Shown: positions 42,293 through 50,907 of the stretch, piece by piece
Position numbering within the stretch: the stretch's first letter is position 1
How the letters are laid out: each line of letters starts with the position of its first letter
From: Spinactinospora alkalitolerans
GTDB taxonomy: Bacteria > Actinomycetota > Actinomycetes > Streptosporangiales > Streptosporangiaceae
DNA length: 64,000 nt
Assembly (NCBI RefSeq): GCF_013408795.1
Contig: NZ_JACCCC010000001.1
Coordinates: forward strand, 372,001-436,000
Reading direction: 5' to 3'
The notes under the pieces: generated by a model
Told to the model about the DNA's origin: nothing
What the model saw: the letters and a program-made list of their open reading frames with translations, nothing else
The model's database searches: none
Position numbers and translations under genes: made by a program

Positions 42293-43729
42293 CTAGGAGA
42301 CGAAGAGGCTCAGGACGAGGGCGATCGAGAACCCGGTGAGTCCGACGATGCTCTTCATCACCGTCCACGACCTCAGCGTGTCCGCGACGGACATACCGAA
42401 GTAGCGGTTCGCCATCCAGAACCCCGAGTCGTTCACGTGCGAGAACGCCGTTCCGCCGCAGGCGATGGCGACACAGGCCAGTGCCAGCAGCGGAGGACCG
42501 GCCCCGAGGGTGTCGGCGAGAGGCGCCGTCAGGGTCGCGCCCGTGATCATCGCGACCGTACCGGAGCCCTGCGATATCCGGATCACCGACGAGGCGAGGA
42601 AGCCGAACACCACGATCGGCATGCTCGTCTGCTCCATCGCGGTCGCCAGCACCTCCCCGAGTCCGGAGCCGACCAGGAGCCCCCCGAAGACGCCCCCCGC
42701 CCCGGTGATCAGGATGATCACACCGGCCGGCCCCAGGGCGCGGGTGGCCATCGCCTGGAGCTCCTGGCGGGAGGATCCGCGCCTGACGCCGAAGAACCAG
42801 AGGGTGTACAGGCAGGTCACCATAAGTGCGATGACGGGCTGGCCGATGAAGACCAAGGCGGTCCGCACGCCGCCGCCCTCCGGTAGGAGCGCCTCCCCGG
42901 TGGTGCCGCCGAGAATCAGGACCAGCGGCAGGACGAGGGCTCCCAACACGGAGGCGAAGCTCGGCAGCGGAGCCGAGGTCGGCGACGGCGTGGGGTCGGG
43001 TCCGCCTTCGGGCCGGTCGGGAGGGGACGGTGCGATCGCGTCCCCGCCGGCTCCTCCCCCTCCGGAGGGGACCGCGGTGGTCGCCTCGATACCGGCCGGG
43101 ACGGACACGAAGATCCGCTTCGAGATGAACCTGCCGAAGACGGGGCCGGCGACGAGCATCGCAGGGAGGCCGCAGACCGCGCCGAACACGATCACGAGCC
43201 CGAGGTCGGCTCCCATGATCCCCGCCGTTGCGATCGGTCCGGGGGTCGGCGGGATGAACGTGTGCGTGACGCTCAGGCCCGCGCACAGCGGAATCCCGTA
43301 GAACAGGAGGGATCTCCCCGTGCGCCGCGCGATCCCGTAGAGCATCGGCACCAGGATCACGATCGCGACGTCGATGTAGACCGCGATCGACACGAGAAAC
43401 CCCGCAAACCCCAGGCCCCATGCGACGTTGCGCTCGGAGAACCGTTCGACGAGGGTCGAAGCGAGGCGTTCGGCCGCGCCCGCTCGTTGGAGGACCTCGC
43501 CGAACACCGCTCCGAGGCCGATCACCAGTGCGACCTCACCAAGCGTGCCCCCCATCTCCTCGACGATGAGGTCGACCAGGTCGACGGGGTTCGTCCCCGT
43601 GGCGAGTCCGAAAACGACGCTGACCAGGAGAAGGGCGATGAAGGCCTGGAACTTGAACCTGATCACGAGTAGGAGGAGGAGCAGTACCGCCAGCACGGTG
43701 GCGGTCAGCGTCCACGCCATGCTTTCCAT
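42293..43729 (-). CDS. GntP-family gluconate/sugar-acid permease
   Basis: This 478-residue permease has about 12 membrane helices. Family features include VVFGLATGTNPVDLVDLIVE, GLGAVFGEVLQRAGAAERLA, HTFIPPTPGPIATAG and SGSGTVAMITGATLTAPL. A Gly/Pro-rich cytoplasmic insert lies near residues 225-260. The start ATG is one base after the dehydratase stop, so they are co-translated. Substrates in the family are gluconate and related aldonic or hydroxy acids; the exact one is not predictable. Confidence 0.92.
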   Translation of the reverse strand: MESMAWTLTATVLAVLLLLLLVIRFKFQAFIALLLVSVVFGLATGTNPVDLVDLIVEEMGGTLGEVALVIGLGAVFGEVLQRAGAAERLASTLVERFSERNVAWGLGFAGFLVSIAVYIDVAIVILVPMLYGIARRTGRSLLFYGIPLCAGLSVTHTFIPPTPGPIATAGIMGADLGLVIVFGAVCGLPAMLVAGPVFGRFISKRIFVSVPAGIEATTAVPSGGGGAGGDAIAPSPPDRPEGGPDPTPSPTSAPLPSFASVLGALVLPLVLILGGTTGEALLPEGGGVRTALVFIGQPVIALMVTCLYTLWFFGVRRGSSRQELQAMATRALGPAGVIILITGAGGVFGGLLVGSGLGEVLATAMEQTSMPIVVFGFLASSVIRISQGSGTVAMITGATLTAPLADTLGAGPPLLALACVAIACGGTAFSHVNDSGFWMANRYFGMSVADTLRSWTVMKSIVGLTGFSIALVLSLFVS

Positions 43730-43730
43730 G

Positions 43731-45512
43731 TCACCCCCGCTGCTGTTCGCCGTGGACGGCGGGGCGGCGGTCCCATTGGGGACGGGGAACCGAACCGCGT
43801 TCCGACTCGGCCTGCAGGAACCGGAAGTCGCAGCCCTCCTCCGCCTGGGTGACCTGCTCGACGTAGAGCTTGCGGTAGCCGCGCCCGGAGGTCTCCCCCG
43901 CAACGGCCGGAGCCGCTTCGGCGCGTCGGCGGAGCTCCTCGTCCGGCACCTCGAGTTCGAGTGCCCGTTCGCTGACGCTGAGCCGGACCACGTCACCGGT
44001 CCGGACGTACCTCAGCGCGCCGCCCACTGCGGCCTCCGGTGAAACGTGCAGAACGATCGTGCCCGCCGCCGTGCCGGACATCCGGCCGTCGGAGACGCGG
44101 ACCATGTCCTTGACCCCTTGGCGGGCGAGCTTCTTCGGGAGGGGGATGTATCCCGCCTCGGGCATGCCCGGTGCGCCCACCGGTCCGATGTTCTTGAGGA
44201 CCAGCACGTCATCAGGCGCGACGTCCAGGTCCTCGTCGTCGATTCGCGTGGCGAGGTCCGCCGAGTCCTCGAAGACGACCGCCCGGCCACGGTGCTCCAG
44301 CAGGTCCTGCGAGGCCGCGGCCTGCTTGATGATGGCCCCGTTGGGCGCGAGGTTCCCGCGCAGTACGGCGATGCCGCCGACGGGGTGAACCGGTTCGGTG
44401 CGCGGCCGGATGACGCTCTGCGGGAACGGGGGCTGCGCGAGGTCGAGCTCCTGCCCCAGCGTCCGCCCCGTGACGGTCAGCGCGTCGAGGTTGAGCAGGT
44501 CCCGCAGTTCGTGCAGCAGCCTTGGCACCCCTCCGGCCTTGTGCAGGTCCTCCATGTAGTGGTCGCCGACCGGCTTCAGGTCCACCAGTACCGGTGTCTG
44601 CCTGCTCATCTCGTCGAAGCGGTCCAGGTCCACAGCGATCCCCAGGCGGCCGGCGATCGCGGCCAGGTGGACGATGGCGTTCGTCGATCCGCCGACCGCC
44701 AGCAGCACCCGTAGCGCATTCTCGAAGGCCTCCTCGGTGAGGATCCTGTCGACCGTCAGCCCCTCCTCGGCCATCTCCATCGCGCGCCGCCCGGTGAGTT
44801 CGGCCGTCCGCATCCGGTCGGCCGTGACGGCGGGCGGCGTCGCACTGCCGGGCAGGGCGATTCCGGCGGCCTCGGCGAGGCAGGCCATCGTGCTGGCCGT
44901 ACCGGCCACGGAGCACGTTCCGACGCTGCCCACCAGGTTCCCATTGGCCTCGGAGATCTCGGCGCCGTCGATCTCACCGCCCCGGTAGCTCCCCCAGAAC
45001 GCCCGGCAGTCGGTGCATGCGCCGACCCGGCGTCCCCGGTGCGCGCCGGTCAGCATCGACCCGGTGACGAGCTGGATGGCCGGCTTTCCCGCAGACGCCG
45101 CGCCCATGAGCTGAGCCGGCACCGTCTTGTCGCATCCACCGATGAGCACGACGGCGTCCACCGGCAGGGCGCGGATCATCTCCTCGGTGTCCATCGACAT
45201 GAGGTTCCGCAGAAACATGCTGGTGGGGTACGAGAAGCTCTCGTGCAGGGAGATCGTCGGGAACTCCACCGGGAGCCCACCCGCCAGCATGATCCCGCGC
45301 TTCACCGCTTCGATCAGCTGCGGCATGTTGCCGTGGCAGGGATTGAAGCCGCTGCCCGTGTTCACGATGCCGACGACGGTGCGCTCCAGGGCGTCGTCGG
45401 TGTAGCCCGCCCCCTTGATGAAGGCCTTCCTCAAAAAGAGCGCGAACTCCGCGTCACCGTAGTTCGTCAGGTTCCCCCTCATGCCCGCCAGGGGTGCCCC
45501 CTCATCCGCCAT
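43731..45512 (-). CDS. IlvD/Edd-family sugar-acid dehydratase
   Basis: This iron-sulfur dehydratase of about 593 residues has cluster cysteines in NPCHGNMPQLIEAVKRG, VVLIGGCDKTVPAQLMGA and VGSVGTCSVAGTASTMACLA. The catalytic region ALRVLLAVGGSTNAIVHLAA and the C-terminal barrel with VSDGRMSGTAAGTIVLHVSP follow. Placement with a GntP permease and a GntR regulator favours an aldonate dehydratase (arabinonate/xylonate/gluconate type) over the isoleucine-valine enzyme. ATG 45512 has GAGG nine bases upstream; in-frame ATGs at 45518 and 45527 are possible. Confidence 0.9.
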   Translation of the reverse strand: MADEGAPLAGMRGNLTNYGDAEFALFLRKAFIKGAGYTDDALERTVVGIVNTGSGFNPCHGNMPQLIEAVKRGIMLAGGLPVEFPTISLHESFSYPTSMFLRNLMSMDTEEMIRALPVDAVVLIGGCDKTVPAQLMGAASAGKPAIQLVTGSMLTGAHRGRRVGACTDCRAFWGSYRGGEIDGAEISEANGNLVGSVGTCSVAGTASTMACLAEAAGIALPGSATPPAVTADRMRTAELTGRRAMEMAEEGLTVDRILTEEAFENALRVLLAVGGSTNAIVHLAAIAGRLGIAVDLDRFDEMSRQTPVLVDLKPVGDHYMEDLHKAGGVPRLLHELRDLLNLDALTVTGRTLGQELDLAQPPFPQSVIRPRTEPVHPVGGIAVLRGNLAPNGAIIKQAAASQDLLEHRGRAVVFEDSADLATRIDDEDLDVAPDDVLVLKNIGPVGAPGMPEAGYIPLPKKLARQGVKDMVRVSDGRMSGTAAGTIVLHVSPEAAVGGALRYVRTGDVVRLSVSERALELEVPDEELRRRAEAAPAVAGETSGRGYRKLYVEQVTQAEEGCDFRFLQAESERGSVPRPQWDRRPAVHGEQQRG

Positions 45513-45525
45513 TATCATCGACCTC

Positions 45526-45537
45526 ATTATTGATAAT
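45526..45537. promoter_or_regulatory. Candidate GntR operator at the dehydratase 5' end
   Basis: ATTATTGATAAT is a 12-bp inverted repeat (ATTAT/ATAAT) in an A/T-rich island immediately upstream of, or overlapping, the dehydratase start. It lies between it and the divergent GntR gene. Sequence and position fit an FCD-type GntR operator. Confidence 0.55.
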
Positions 45538-45646
45538 TTGTGTGATGAACACCGCAGAGCGAACCACACTCGGGGATCCGGCGCAAGTACGGTAGGAGGT
45601 CAGACGATGTTCGGACGGCCCCGCAGGCCGATGGAGGTACCGTTCC

Positions 45647-46321
45647 TTGCCAGGCGCACACCTCGCAGGTATCGACCACCCCGAGAGCAGGGCCGACCTG
45701 GCCGACCTCTTGGAGGAGGAGATCGTCGTCGGGCTGCGCTACCCGAGGGAGCGCCTCGTCGAGGACGAGCTCATGAGCAGGTTCTCCGCGAAGCGGCACG
45801 TCGTACGCCGCGCGCTGCAGGTGCTGGAGAACCGAGGGCTCGTGGAGCGGAAGCCCAACGCCGGAGCGTTCGTCAAGGCCTACACCGCCAAGGAGGTGGA
45901 GGACCTCTACACCTTCCGCGAGTTGATCGAGGTCAACTGCGCGCGACTCATCGAGTTCCCGGTCGGGCAGGCGCGGATCGACGAGCTGGTCGCCACCCAG
46001 GCCCGGCACGACTCGGCGGTCGAGGAGAACGATCCACGCGCCGCCGTCAGGGCCAACACGGCCTTCCACCAGACCCTGTTCGCCCTGTCCGACAACGCCG
46101 TGCTGGTGGAGGCCATCCGCAGGTACGCCCAGATGGCCCATGCCATCCGATCCGTCACCGTGACCTATCCGGACTTCCTGCACCGCAGCCAGCGCGAGCA
46201 CTGGACGATGATCCGGGCGCTGCAGGAGCAGGACTCCGACCTGCTGGCCGAAACGTGCCGAATCCACCTCCTGCCGTCGCGCGACGCCTACCTGCAGCGG
46301 CTCGCAAGCCTGGAGAGGTGA
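45647..46321 (+). CDS. GntR-family (FCD) transcriptional regulator
   Basis: This 224-residue regulator has the winged helix VEDELMSRFSAKRHVVRRAL, then QVLENRGLVERKPNAGAFVK. A helical FCD domain follows with metal-ligand-like residues (Asp in ENDPRAAVRANTAFHQTLF, His in LHRSQREHWTMIRAL). The TTG start at 45647 follows GGAGGT by eight bases. It is divergent from the dehydratase and probably represses the module in the absence of its sugar acid. Confidence 0.9.
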   Translation: MPGAHLAGIDHPESRADLADLLEEEIVVGLRYPRERLVEDELMSRFSAKRHVVRRALQVLENRGLVERKPNAGAFVKAYTAKEVEDLYTFRELIEVNCARLIEFPVGQARIDELVATQARHDSAVEENDPRAAVRANTAFHQTLFALSDNAVLVEAIRRYAQMAHAIRSVTVTYPDFLHRSQREHWTMIRALQEQDSDLLAETCRIHLLPSRDAYLQRLASLER

Positions 46322-46985
46322 CCGGGAGACGCCGCACCCTCCGCCGACCCGCCGGGGCCGCCGTCGGCGCTTCCTGCTTTTCGAGAGAGGTGCCGCTGAC
46401 CTGGGCTGACACTGGTTCGGTGGGGGTGTGCTGGCGCGGGGGCGTGCCAGGATGGGGCACCGTATGACACGGTAGGTCAACCTTCCCGGGCCATACGCGG
46501 GCCAAAAGTAGGGCTGCCCTGGAAGAACGGGAATGGCCCGGGGCGGTCCGGCGCTCCGGATTCCGTGGATGGTGGTGCGGGCCTGCGGTGCGGTGGGAGG
46601 GTGGACGGATCCGGACGCCCGGCCCGTCACTGGGGACGGTTCCCCGGGTCCTCGGGGCCGGGGACCAGCGGGCCGAGCTGCTTCCATGCTCGCTCAATTG
46701 CGGCGTTGGCTCGGGCTTCGTCCGCTTGGGCCTGTAGCGGGTTGGCGTGGCGGTCGGTGACCCACACGCATACGCGCTCCTCGATCACCTTGGTTCGTAT
46801 CGACTGGCCGATAGTTCGTCCGGCGGCGCGGCCGGCGCAGCGCGCAAGGGCCGTAAGCGCGTGCCGACCTACGGCCGTCCCTCCGGGCAACGGCAGCGCC
46901 CGCCCGCGCGAAGCGCGGGCGGGCGTCTTGATCCTGTAGGGAAAGTTCTCACACGCTGAGCGTTCGGCTCTGCCTGTGGTCGTGG
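46322..46985. other. Non-coding gap with a doubtful small frame
   Basis: There is no convincing gene. A short minus-strand frame at 46627-46788 (VIEERVCVWVTDRHANPLQA, then QADEARANAAIERAWKQ) has coding-like composition and could be a remnant of a lost protein, but no family is recognised. A terminator lies at 46898-46924. Confidence 0.4.
46898..46924. terminator. Terminator hairpin downstream of hemC
   Basis: GCCCGCCCGCGC (46898-46909) pairs perfectly with GCGCGGGCGGGC (46913-46924), with a GAA loop. It lies about 60 bp beyond the hemC stop on the minus strand. Confidence 0.68.
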
Positions 46986-48017
46986 TCAGTGAGGGATGCC
47001 GTCGATGATGCCGCGCGCGCCTTTCCTGAGCAGGGTGGCGGAGACGAAGGCGCCGAGTTCGGCGGGGCGTTCCGGTGCGTCCCATTCGTGGGCGTAGGCG
47101 AACTTCCCGCCTTCGCGGGTGAACACCATCCCGTGCAGGGAGAGTTGCCCGTCGGGTGTGGTGGTGGCGTGTCCGGCAATGGGGCTGTTGCAGTGGCCTT
47201 GCAATCCGCTGAGCATGGTGCGTTCGGCGGTGATGTGGGTGCGGGTCTCGGGGTGGTCCAGCAGCCGCAGGAGTTCGGCGATCGCGCTGTCACCGGTGCG
47301 GCATTGCAGCCCGATGACTCCGGCTCCCACCGGTGGGCACATGATCTCCAACGGCAAGACCTCGGTGGCACGGTGCTCCATGCCGATGCGGCGCAGGCCC
47401 GAGCGCGCCAATACAAGCGCCTCGAACTGCTTTTCGGTGTCCAGGCGGGCCAGGCGGCTGTTGACGTTGCCGCGGATGCGGTCGACGTGTAGGTCGGGGC
47501 GGTACTTCAACAGTTGGGCCTTGCGGCGGACCGCGCTGGTGCCGATGGGGGTTCCGGGCGGTACGTCTTCCAGCGACACGTATTGGGAGCCTTCGCGAAA
47601 CACCGCCACGTCGTGCACGTCTTCGCGAGCGAGGTAGGCGGCCCACAGGGTGCCCTCGGGCATGGGCACGTCGCCGGGGACGTCTTTCATGCAGTGCACG
47701 GCGATGTCGATACCGCCCATGATCAAATGCCGGTCGATCTCCTTGAGGAACGCGCCTTTGCCGCCCAACTGCGCAAGGTCGCCCATCCACTTGTCACCGG
47801 AGGTCTCGATGCCAACGATCTCGGTCGGGGTGTCGGGGGTGACCTCAGCAAGCATCGCCTGCACCTGCCGGGCCTGCGACATGGCCATGGGGGAGGTGCG
47901 GGAGCCGATCTTCAGCGGGGGCCGATCGTTGAACATCTGCCCAAAGTAGGCGGTCACGGTGGCCGGCTGGGAAGGTACGGCCAATTTGGCCGCGGTGGTG
48001 GTCGCCACTTCGCTCAT
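46986..48017 (-). CDS. hemC: Hydroxymethylbilane synthase (divergent accessory copy)
   Basis: This 343-residue enzyme of the porphobilinogen deaminase family joins four porphobilinogens into hydroxymethylbilane. It has LKIGSRTSPMAMSQARQVQA, VHCMKDVPGDVP with the catalytic Asp, SAVRRKAQLLKYRPDLHV, RGNVNSRLARLDT and the dipyrromethane-anchoring Cys in LQGHCNSPIAGHA. Several motifs deviate from housekeeping HemC, and an N-terminal extension of about 30 residues is present. No other haem gene is near. It overlaps a small HTH gene by four bases and sits among HTH/HATPase accessory genes, which suggests a specialised or acquired copy. Confidence 0.88.
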   Translation of the reverse strand: MSEVATTTAAKLAVPSQPATVTAYFGQMFNDRPPLKIGSRTSPMAMSQARQVQAMLAEVTPDTPTEIVGIETSGDKWMGDLAQLGGKGAFLKEIDRHLIMGGIDIAVHCMKDVPGDVPMPEGTLWAAYLAREDVHDVAVFREGSQYVSLEDVPPGTPIGTSAVRRKAQLLKYRPDLHVDRIRGNVNSRLARLDTEKQFEALVLARSGLRRIGMEHRATEVLPLEIMCPPVGAGVIGLQCRTGDSAIAELLRLLDHPETRTHITAERTMLSGLQGHCNSPIAGHATTTPDGQLSLHGMVFTREGGKFAYAHEWDAPERPAELGAFVSATLLRKGARGIIDGIPH

Positions 48018-48244
48018 GAGGGCTCCTGCTCGTCAAAGAGTGCTTGGCGTTGGGCATAGATGTTCACGGCCTGGGTCGGGCTGCGCAGGCGGACACCGGC
48101 GGCGTCGAGCTTGGCGCGTATCTGCGGGTAGGTGAGACCGGTTGCCCACATGAGATCGCTGATGGTCCATCCGTTGTTGTAGTGCCGGGCGAGTCGTCCG
48201 GGAGTGTCTGAGTAGCGCGGGACCTCATCGTTGGTGTCCCTCAC
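48014..48244 (-). CDS. Small helix-turn-helix protein
   Basis: This 76-residue protein has an HTH-like core, LARHYNNGWTISDLMWATGL, continuing TYPQIRAKLDAAGVRLRSPT. This resembles the homeodomain-like helices of resolvases and small actinobacterial DNA-binding proteins. GTG 48244 has GAGAGGA seven bases upstream. It is translationally coupled to hemC (ATGA overlap), so it may regulate or be regulated with it. Confidence 0.7.
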   Translation of the reverse strand: MRDTNDEVPRYSDTPGRLARHYNNGWTISDLMWATGLTYPQIRAKLDAAGVRLRSPTQAVNIYAQRQALFDEQEPS

Positions 48245-48400
48245 CCACGTTCCTCTCTGATGCGGTGTGGGGTCTCGGCGGGGCGCTCGCGCTCTCATAG
48301 GAGGTGTGAGGCTGGCTCTTCCCCGCCGAGACATTGCGCCCGGCGGCGCTGGGTTGTCCAGCCCCTCTCTCGGAGGCAACCGAGCTGCCTCCGGGGGGGC

Positions 48401-48670
48401 TCAGGCGGCCTCAGGCGGCGGGCTGCTGGGCTTGGTGCGGCGGGGTAGGGGTGGGCGTCCTTGCGCGCGCAGTGCTGCGCACAGGTCGGGCAGGCTGCTC
48501 GCACACACCAGGACGGCGAAGCCGGTGTGCCAGTGCTTCTCCTTGAGTACCGCGATGAATTCGGGGATTCCGGCGGGGTCGTGGAACTCGCACGGTTCGT
48601 AGTGGAAGAACTTGTTGCGGGCGTGGTGTAGCTCGCGCGCTGGGGTGAGGTTGTACATGGTCAGGCTCAC
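48401..48670 (-). CDS. Hypothetical small protein
   Basis: This protein of about 89 residues contains MYNLTPARELHHARNKFFHY, then EPCEFHDPAGIPEFIAVLKE and a Pro/Arg-rich tail. I do not recognise a family. GTG 48670 overlaps the stop of the upstream HATPase gene by four bases, so it is probably co-translated; ATG 48658 is an alternative. Similar small partners accompany HATPase/DUF397 genes in actinomycetes. Confidence 0.55.
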   Translation of the reverse strand: MSLTMYNLTPARELHHARNKFFHYEPCEFHDPAGIPEFIAVLKEKHWHTGFAVLVCASSLPDLCAALRAQGRPPLPRRTKPSSPPPEAA

Positions 48671-49116
48671 CCGCTGACCGGTTCGGGGATGTGGGGGGCG
48701 GCGGCCTGGGCGGGGTGCCATTGGAGGGTGAAGAACACGCCGTCTTCGAACGGGAGCGGTCCCCATTCGGTGGCGAAGCAGGCGACCAGGTGCAGTCCGC
48801 GCCCACTCTCCGCGAAGACGTCGGGGTCCTTGGCGTGGGGCTGGTCCAGCAACAGGCGCGGGGGCTTGGTGCGAACATCCACCGACACGCCCCGGGCGTT
48901 GACCGCGATGCGGACCTTGTAGGTCTGGCCGGGGTCGCCGCTGCGGGTGTGCTGGACTGCGTTCGTCGCTACTTCGGAGATGATCAGCTCGGCGTCACCG
49001 ATCACCGTCTCGGGGACGCTCGCCCCGGGAGCGATGCGCAGTGCTGCGGCCATGAACCGGCGGGCAGCGGCCACGCTCTCCACCGTGCCGGGAAACGTCG
49101 TGAGATAGACGGTCAT
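48667..49116 (-). CDS. HATPase anti-sigma-factor-like protein
   Basis: This 149-residue single-domain protein of the RsbW/SpoIIAB-like HATPase_c_2 family has N-box VIGDAELIISEVATNAVQHT and G-box FAESGRGLHLVACFATEWG. It lacks a sensor domain. ATG 49116 has GGGAGG about eight bases upstream. It lies beside an Scr1-type HTH/DUF397 pair, a very common actinomycete arrangement. Its role there is not established. Confidence 0.85.
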   Translation of the reverse strand: MTVYLTTFPGTVESVAAARRFMAAALRIAPGASVPETVIGDAELIISEVATNAVQHTRSGDPGQTYKVRIAVNARGVSVDVRTKPPRLLLDQPHAKDPDVFAESGRGLHLVACFATEWGPLPFEDGVFFTLQWHPAQAAAPHIPEPVSG

Positions 49117-49307
49117 GCCGCGCCTCCCTGCACCAGGTTCCGGATGTAGGGGCGAACGCGGGCGCTTCTCCTCAGACGGGCACACCATTGCGGCCGGGTA
49201 GGGTTCTGCATGTCAGCGCTCCTCAGCAGCGTTGGCCACGCTCCCGGACGGTGGCCGCCGTCGCGGGAGTCTTTGTTTGCGGTGGATTCACCATCGCATC
49301 GTCTGCC

Positions 49308-49386
49308 ATGCGGTAGCCAGTAATCACCTCGAACTGCGTATATCTCATATGGGCTCTGGTGGAATGCGGTAAGTCTCTGGTAATCA
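49308..49386. promoter_or_regulatory. Direct repeats upstream of the Scr1-type regulator
   Basis: ATGCGGTAGCCAGTAATCA (49308-49326) recurs as ATGCGGTA...GTAATCA at 49364-49386, the second copy ending seven bases before the regulator ATG. The region is A/T-rich. It may be an autoregulatory operator. Confidence 0.48.
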
Positions 49387-49393
49387 TTGGTGC

Positions 49394-50206
49394 ATGGCGG
49401 TAACTCCCGATGAAGCTGCTCGTAAGGTCGGCGCTGAAGTGCGACGGCTACGCCTACAGGCTGGGTATTCGCAACAGCAGCTCGCGGACAAAGTGCCGAT
49501 GTCCCAATCGGCGGTGAGCGACATCGAGCGTGGCCGGACGGCGGCGAAAAGGGACGCGGCGGAACGTATCGATCAGGTGCTTACCAGTGGTGGCCGGCTG
49601 GTGGCGCTGTGGGAGAGTCAGTACGACGGCTACCAGGCTCCTGCTTGGGTTCGTGAGGTATCGGAGCTTGAGGCTCGCGCTACACGAATCCGCGACTATC
49701 ACCCTCTCGTCGTCCCCGGCCTCTTGCAGACAGAGGAGTACGCCACGATGGCCGTTCGTGCTGGCAACAAGTCGGCGACCGCGCGGGAGGTCGGCGCTCT
49801 GGTGCGGGCTCGGATGGACCGGCAAGAAGTCCTCCGGGGGGACTTGGCCCCGCGCTACCTAGCGGTAGTAGACGAAACCGTCTTTCGGCGACCTACAGGC
49901 AGCAGGCGTGTCATGGCTGCACAGATCGAACACCTACTGACCATGGCGGACAATGAACGTATAGAAGTACTGGTGGTACCGCTGGAGACGCCGATGCATC
50001 CGGGGATGGACGGAGCGTTCCGCCTCATCTCTGTTCCGGAAGTCGGTGAAATCCTCTGGCAGGAGACCCGCAACACAGGTGGTCCGGTCGAGAACCCCGA
50101 GCACATCGAGGAACACGTCAACCTGTTCGCTGACCTACTCGGCGTGGCGCTACCTGCCTACGCATCGGGTGAGCTGCTGGAGAGGATCAAAGGAGAGATG
50201 AAGTGA
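49394..50206 (+). CDS. Scr1-family (XRE HTH + DUF5753) regulator
   Basis: This 270-residue protein has an N-terminal XRE HTH: LRLQAGYSQQQLADKVPMSQ, then SAVSDIERGRTAAKRDAA. A C-terminal DUF5753 domain follows, starting near residue 90 (YHPLVVPGLLQTEEYATMAV, VVDETVFRRPTGSRRVMAAQ). Paired with DUF397 proteins, such regulators act in many actinomycete loci. The stop overlaps the DUF397 start by four bases. Codon use is less GC-biased than in the flanking genes. Confidence 0.93.
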   Translation: MAVTPDEAARKVGAEVRRLRLQAGYSQQQLADKVPMSQSAVSDIERGRTAAKRDAAERIDQVLTSGGRLVALWESQYDGYQAPAWVREVSELEARATRIRDYHPLVVPGLLQTEEYATMAVRAGNKSATAREVGALVRARMDRQEVLRGDLAPRYLAVVDETVFRRPTGSRRVMAAQIEHLLTMADNERIEVLVVPLETPMHPGMDGAFRLISVPEVGEILWQETRNTGGPVENPEHIEEHVNLFADLLGVALPAYASGELLERIKGEMK

Positions 50207-50391
50207 TCTACGAAGAGACCTGGCGCAAGTCTTCTTACTCGAAGGGTGAGAGCAACTGCGTTGAGGTCGCCGATACCACCGGCCTCGGTGTGGCGGTACG
50301 GGATACGCAGAACCGGGAGCTTGGACACCTCGGGTTCTCGGCTGAGGCGTGGGGTGTGTTCCTGCGGGATGTGAAGACGGACCGCCTGTAG
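50203..50391 (+). CDS. DUF397 protein
   Basis: This 62-residue protein has the DUF397 core WRKSSYSKGESNCVEVA, VAVRDTQN and the FSAEAWGVFL helix. It is typically encoded right behind an Scr1-type HTH gene and is thought to act as its small partner (antitoxin-like or modulatory). It is translationally coupled to the regulator and followed by a terminator. Confidence 0.92.
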   Translation: MIYEETWRKSSYSKGESNCVEVADTTGLGVAVRDTQNRELGHLGFSAEAWGVFLRDVKTDRL

Positions 50392-50403
50392 CTGCTTGGC
50401 AAG

Positions 50404-50433
50404 CCCTCGGAGGTTGCTCCCTCCGGGGGTTTT
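50404..50433 (+). terminator. Rho-independent terminator after DUF397
   Basis: CCCTCGGAGG (50404-50413) pairs with CCTCCGGGGG (50420-50429) with one wobble and is followed by TTTT. It is the only classic U-tract terminator I noted in the window. Confidence 0.78.
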
Positions 50434-50434
50434 G

Positions 50435-50907
50435 TCATGTCTGGGGGCGGTACTGGTCGGAAAGTCGTACGACGTCGGCGCGGTAGACGCTGCGGGTGTG
50501 GTCAATGGGACCGGTTGCGTCGTGGGTGAGGACGATGGCTGCGCGGGTGGTCTCTAGGGCGCGTGCCTCGGTTTCGGTGGGGCGGCGGGCGCTGGTGTGG
50601 GTGGTGACGGCGGTGGCTTGGCGCTGGGATGGGGTCGTGTTCGGGGCCGGTCGGGCGGTAGGTGGTGCGCAGGGCGACGGGGCCGTGTTCGTCGCGCAGG
50701 GTGGCCCGGTAGGCGGTGACCGGGGGTGTCTGGGTCGATGTCCAGGTTGAGGGCGACGTCGGGTGGTGGGGGTTCTTCGGTGATGGTGACGCGGGTGTCT
50801 AGGGCTTCGTCTCCGGCGGTGGGGGCGTCGGCGGGGCGATAGCGGCGGGCGGCGGGATGGTCTGCGGCCGGAGCCCTGACGGCGGCGACAGCGGGGGGCT
50901 TGTCCAC
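50435..50907 (-). pseudogene. Truncated, frameshifted UTRA-domain (GntR-type) regulator
   Basis: The minus strand encodes pieces of a UTRA effector domain in three frames. They are DEALDTRVTITEEPPPPDVA, then (after a shift at a run of five G/C near 50720) VTAYRATLRDEHGPVALRTT, then TEARALETTRAAIVLTHDAT and HTRSVYRADVVRLSDQY before a TGA at 50435. The N-terminal GntR DNA-binding half is missing; homology stops at the end of the 121-bp inverted repeat (50900). This gene was cut by the composite element and then decayed. Confidence 0.72.
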
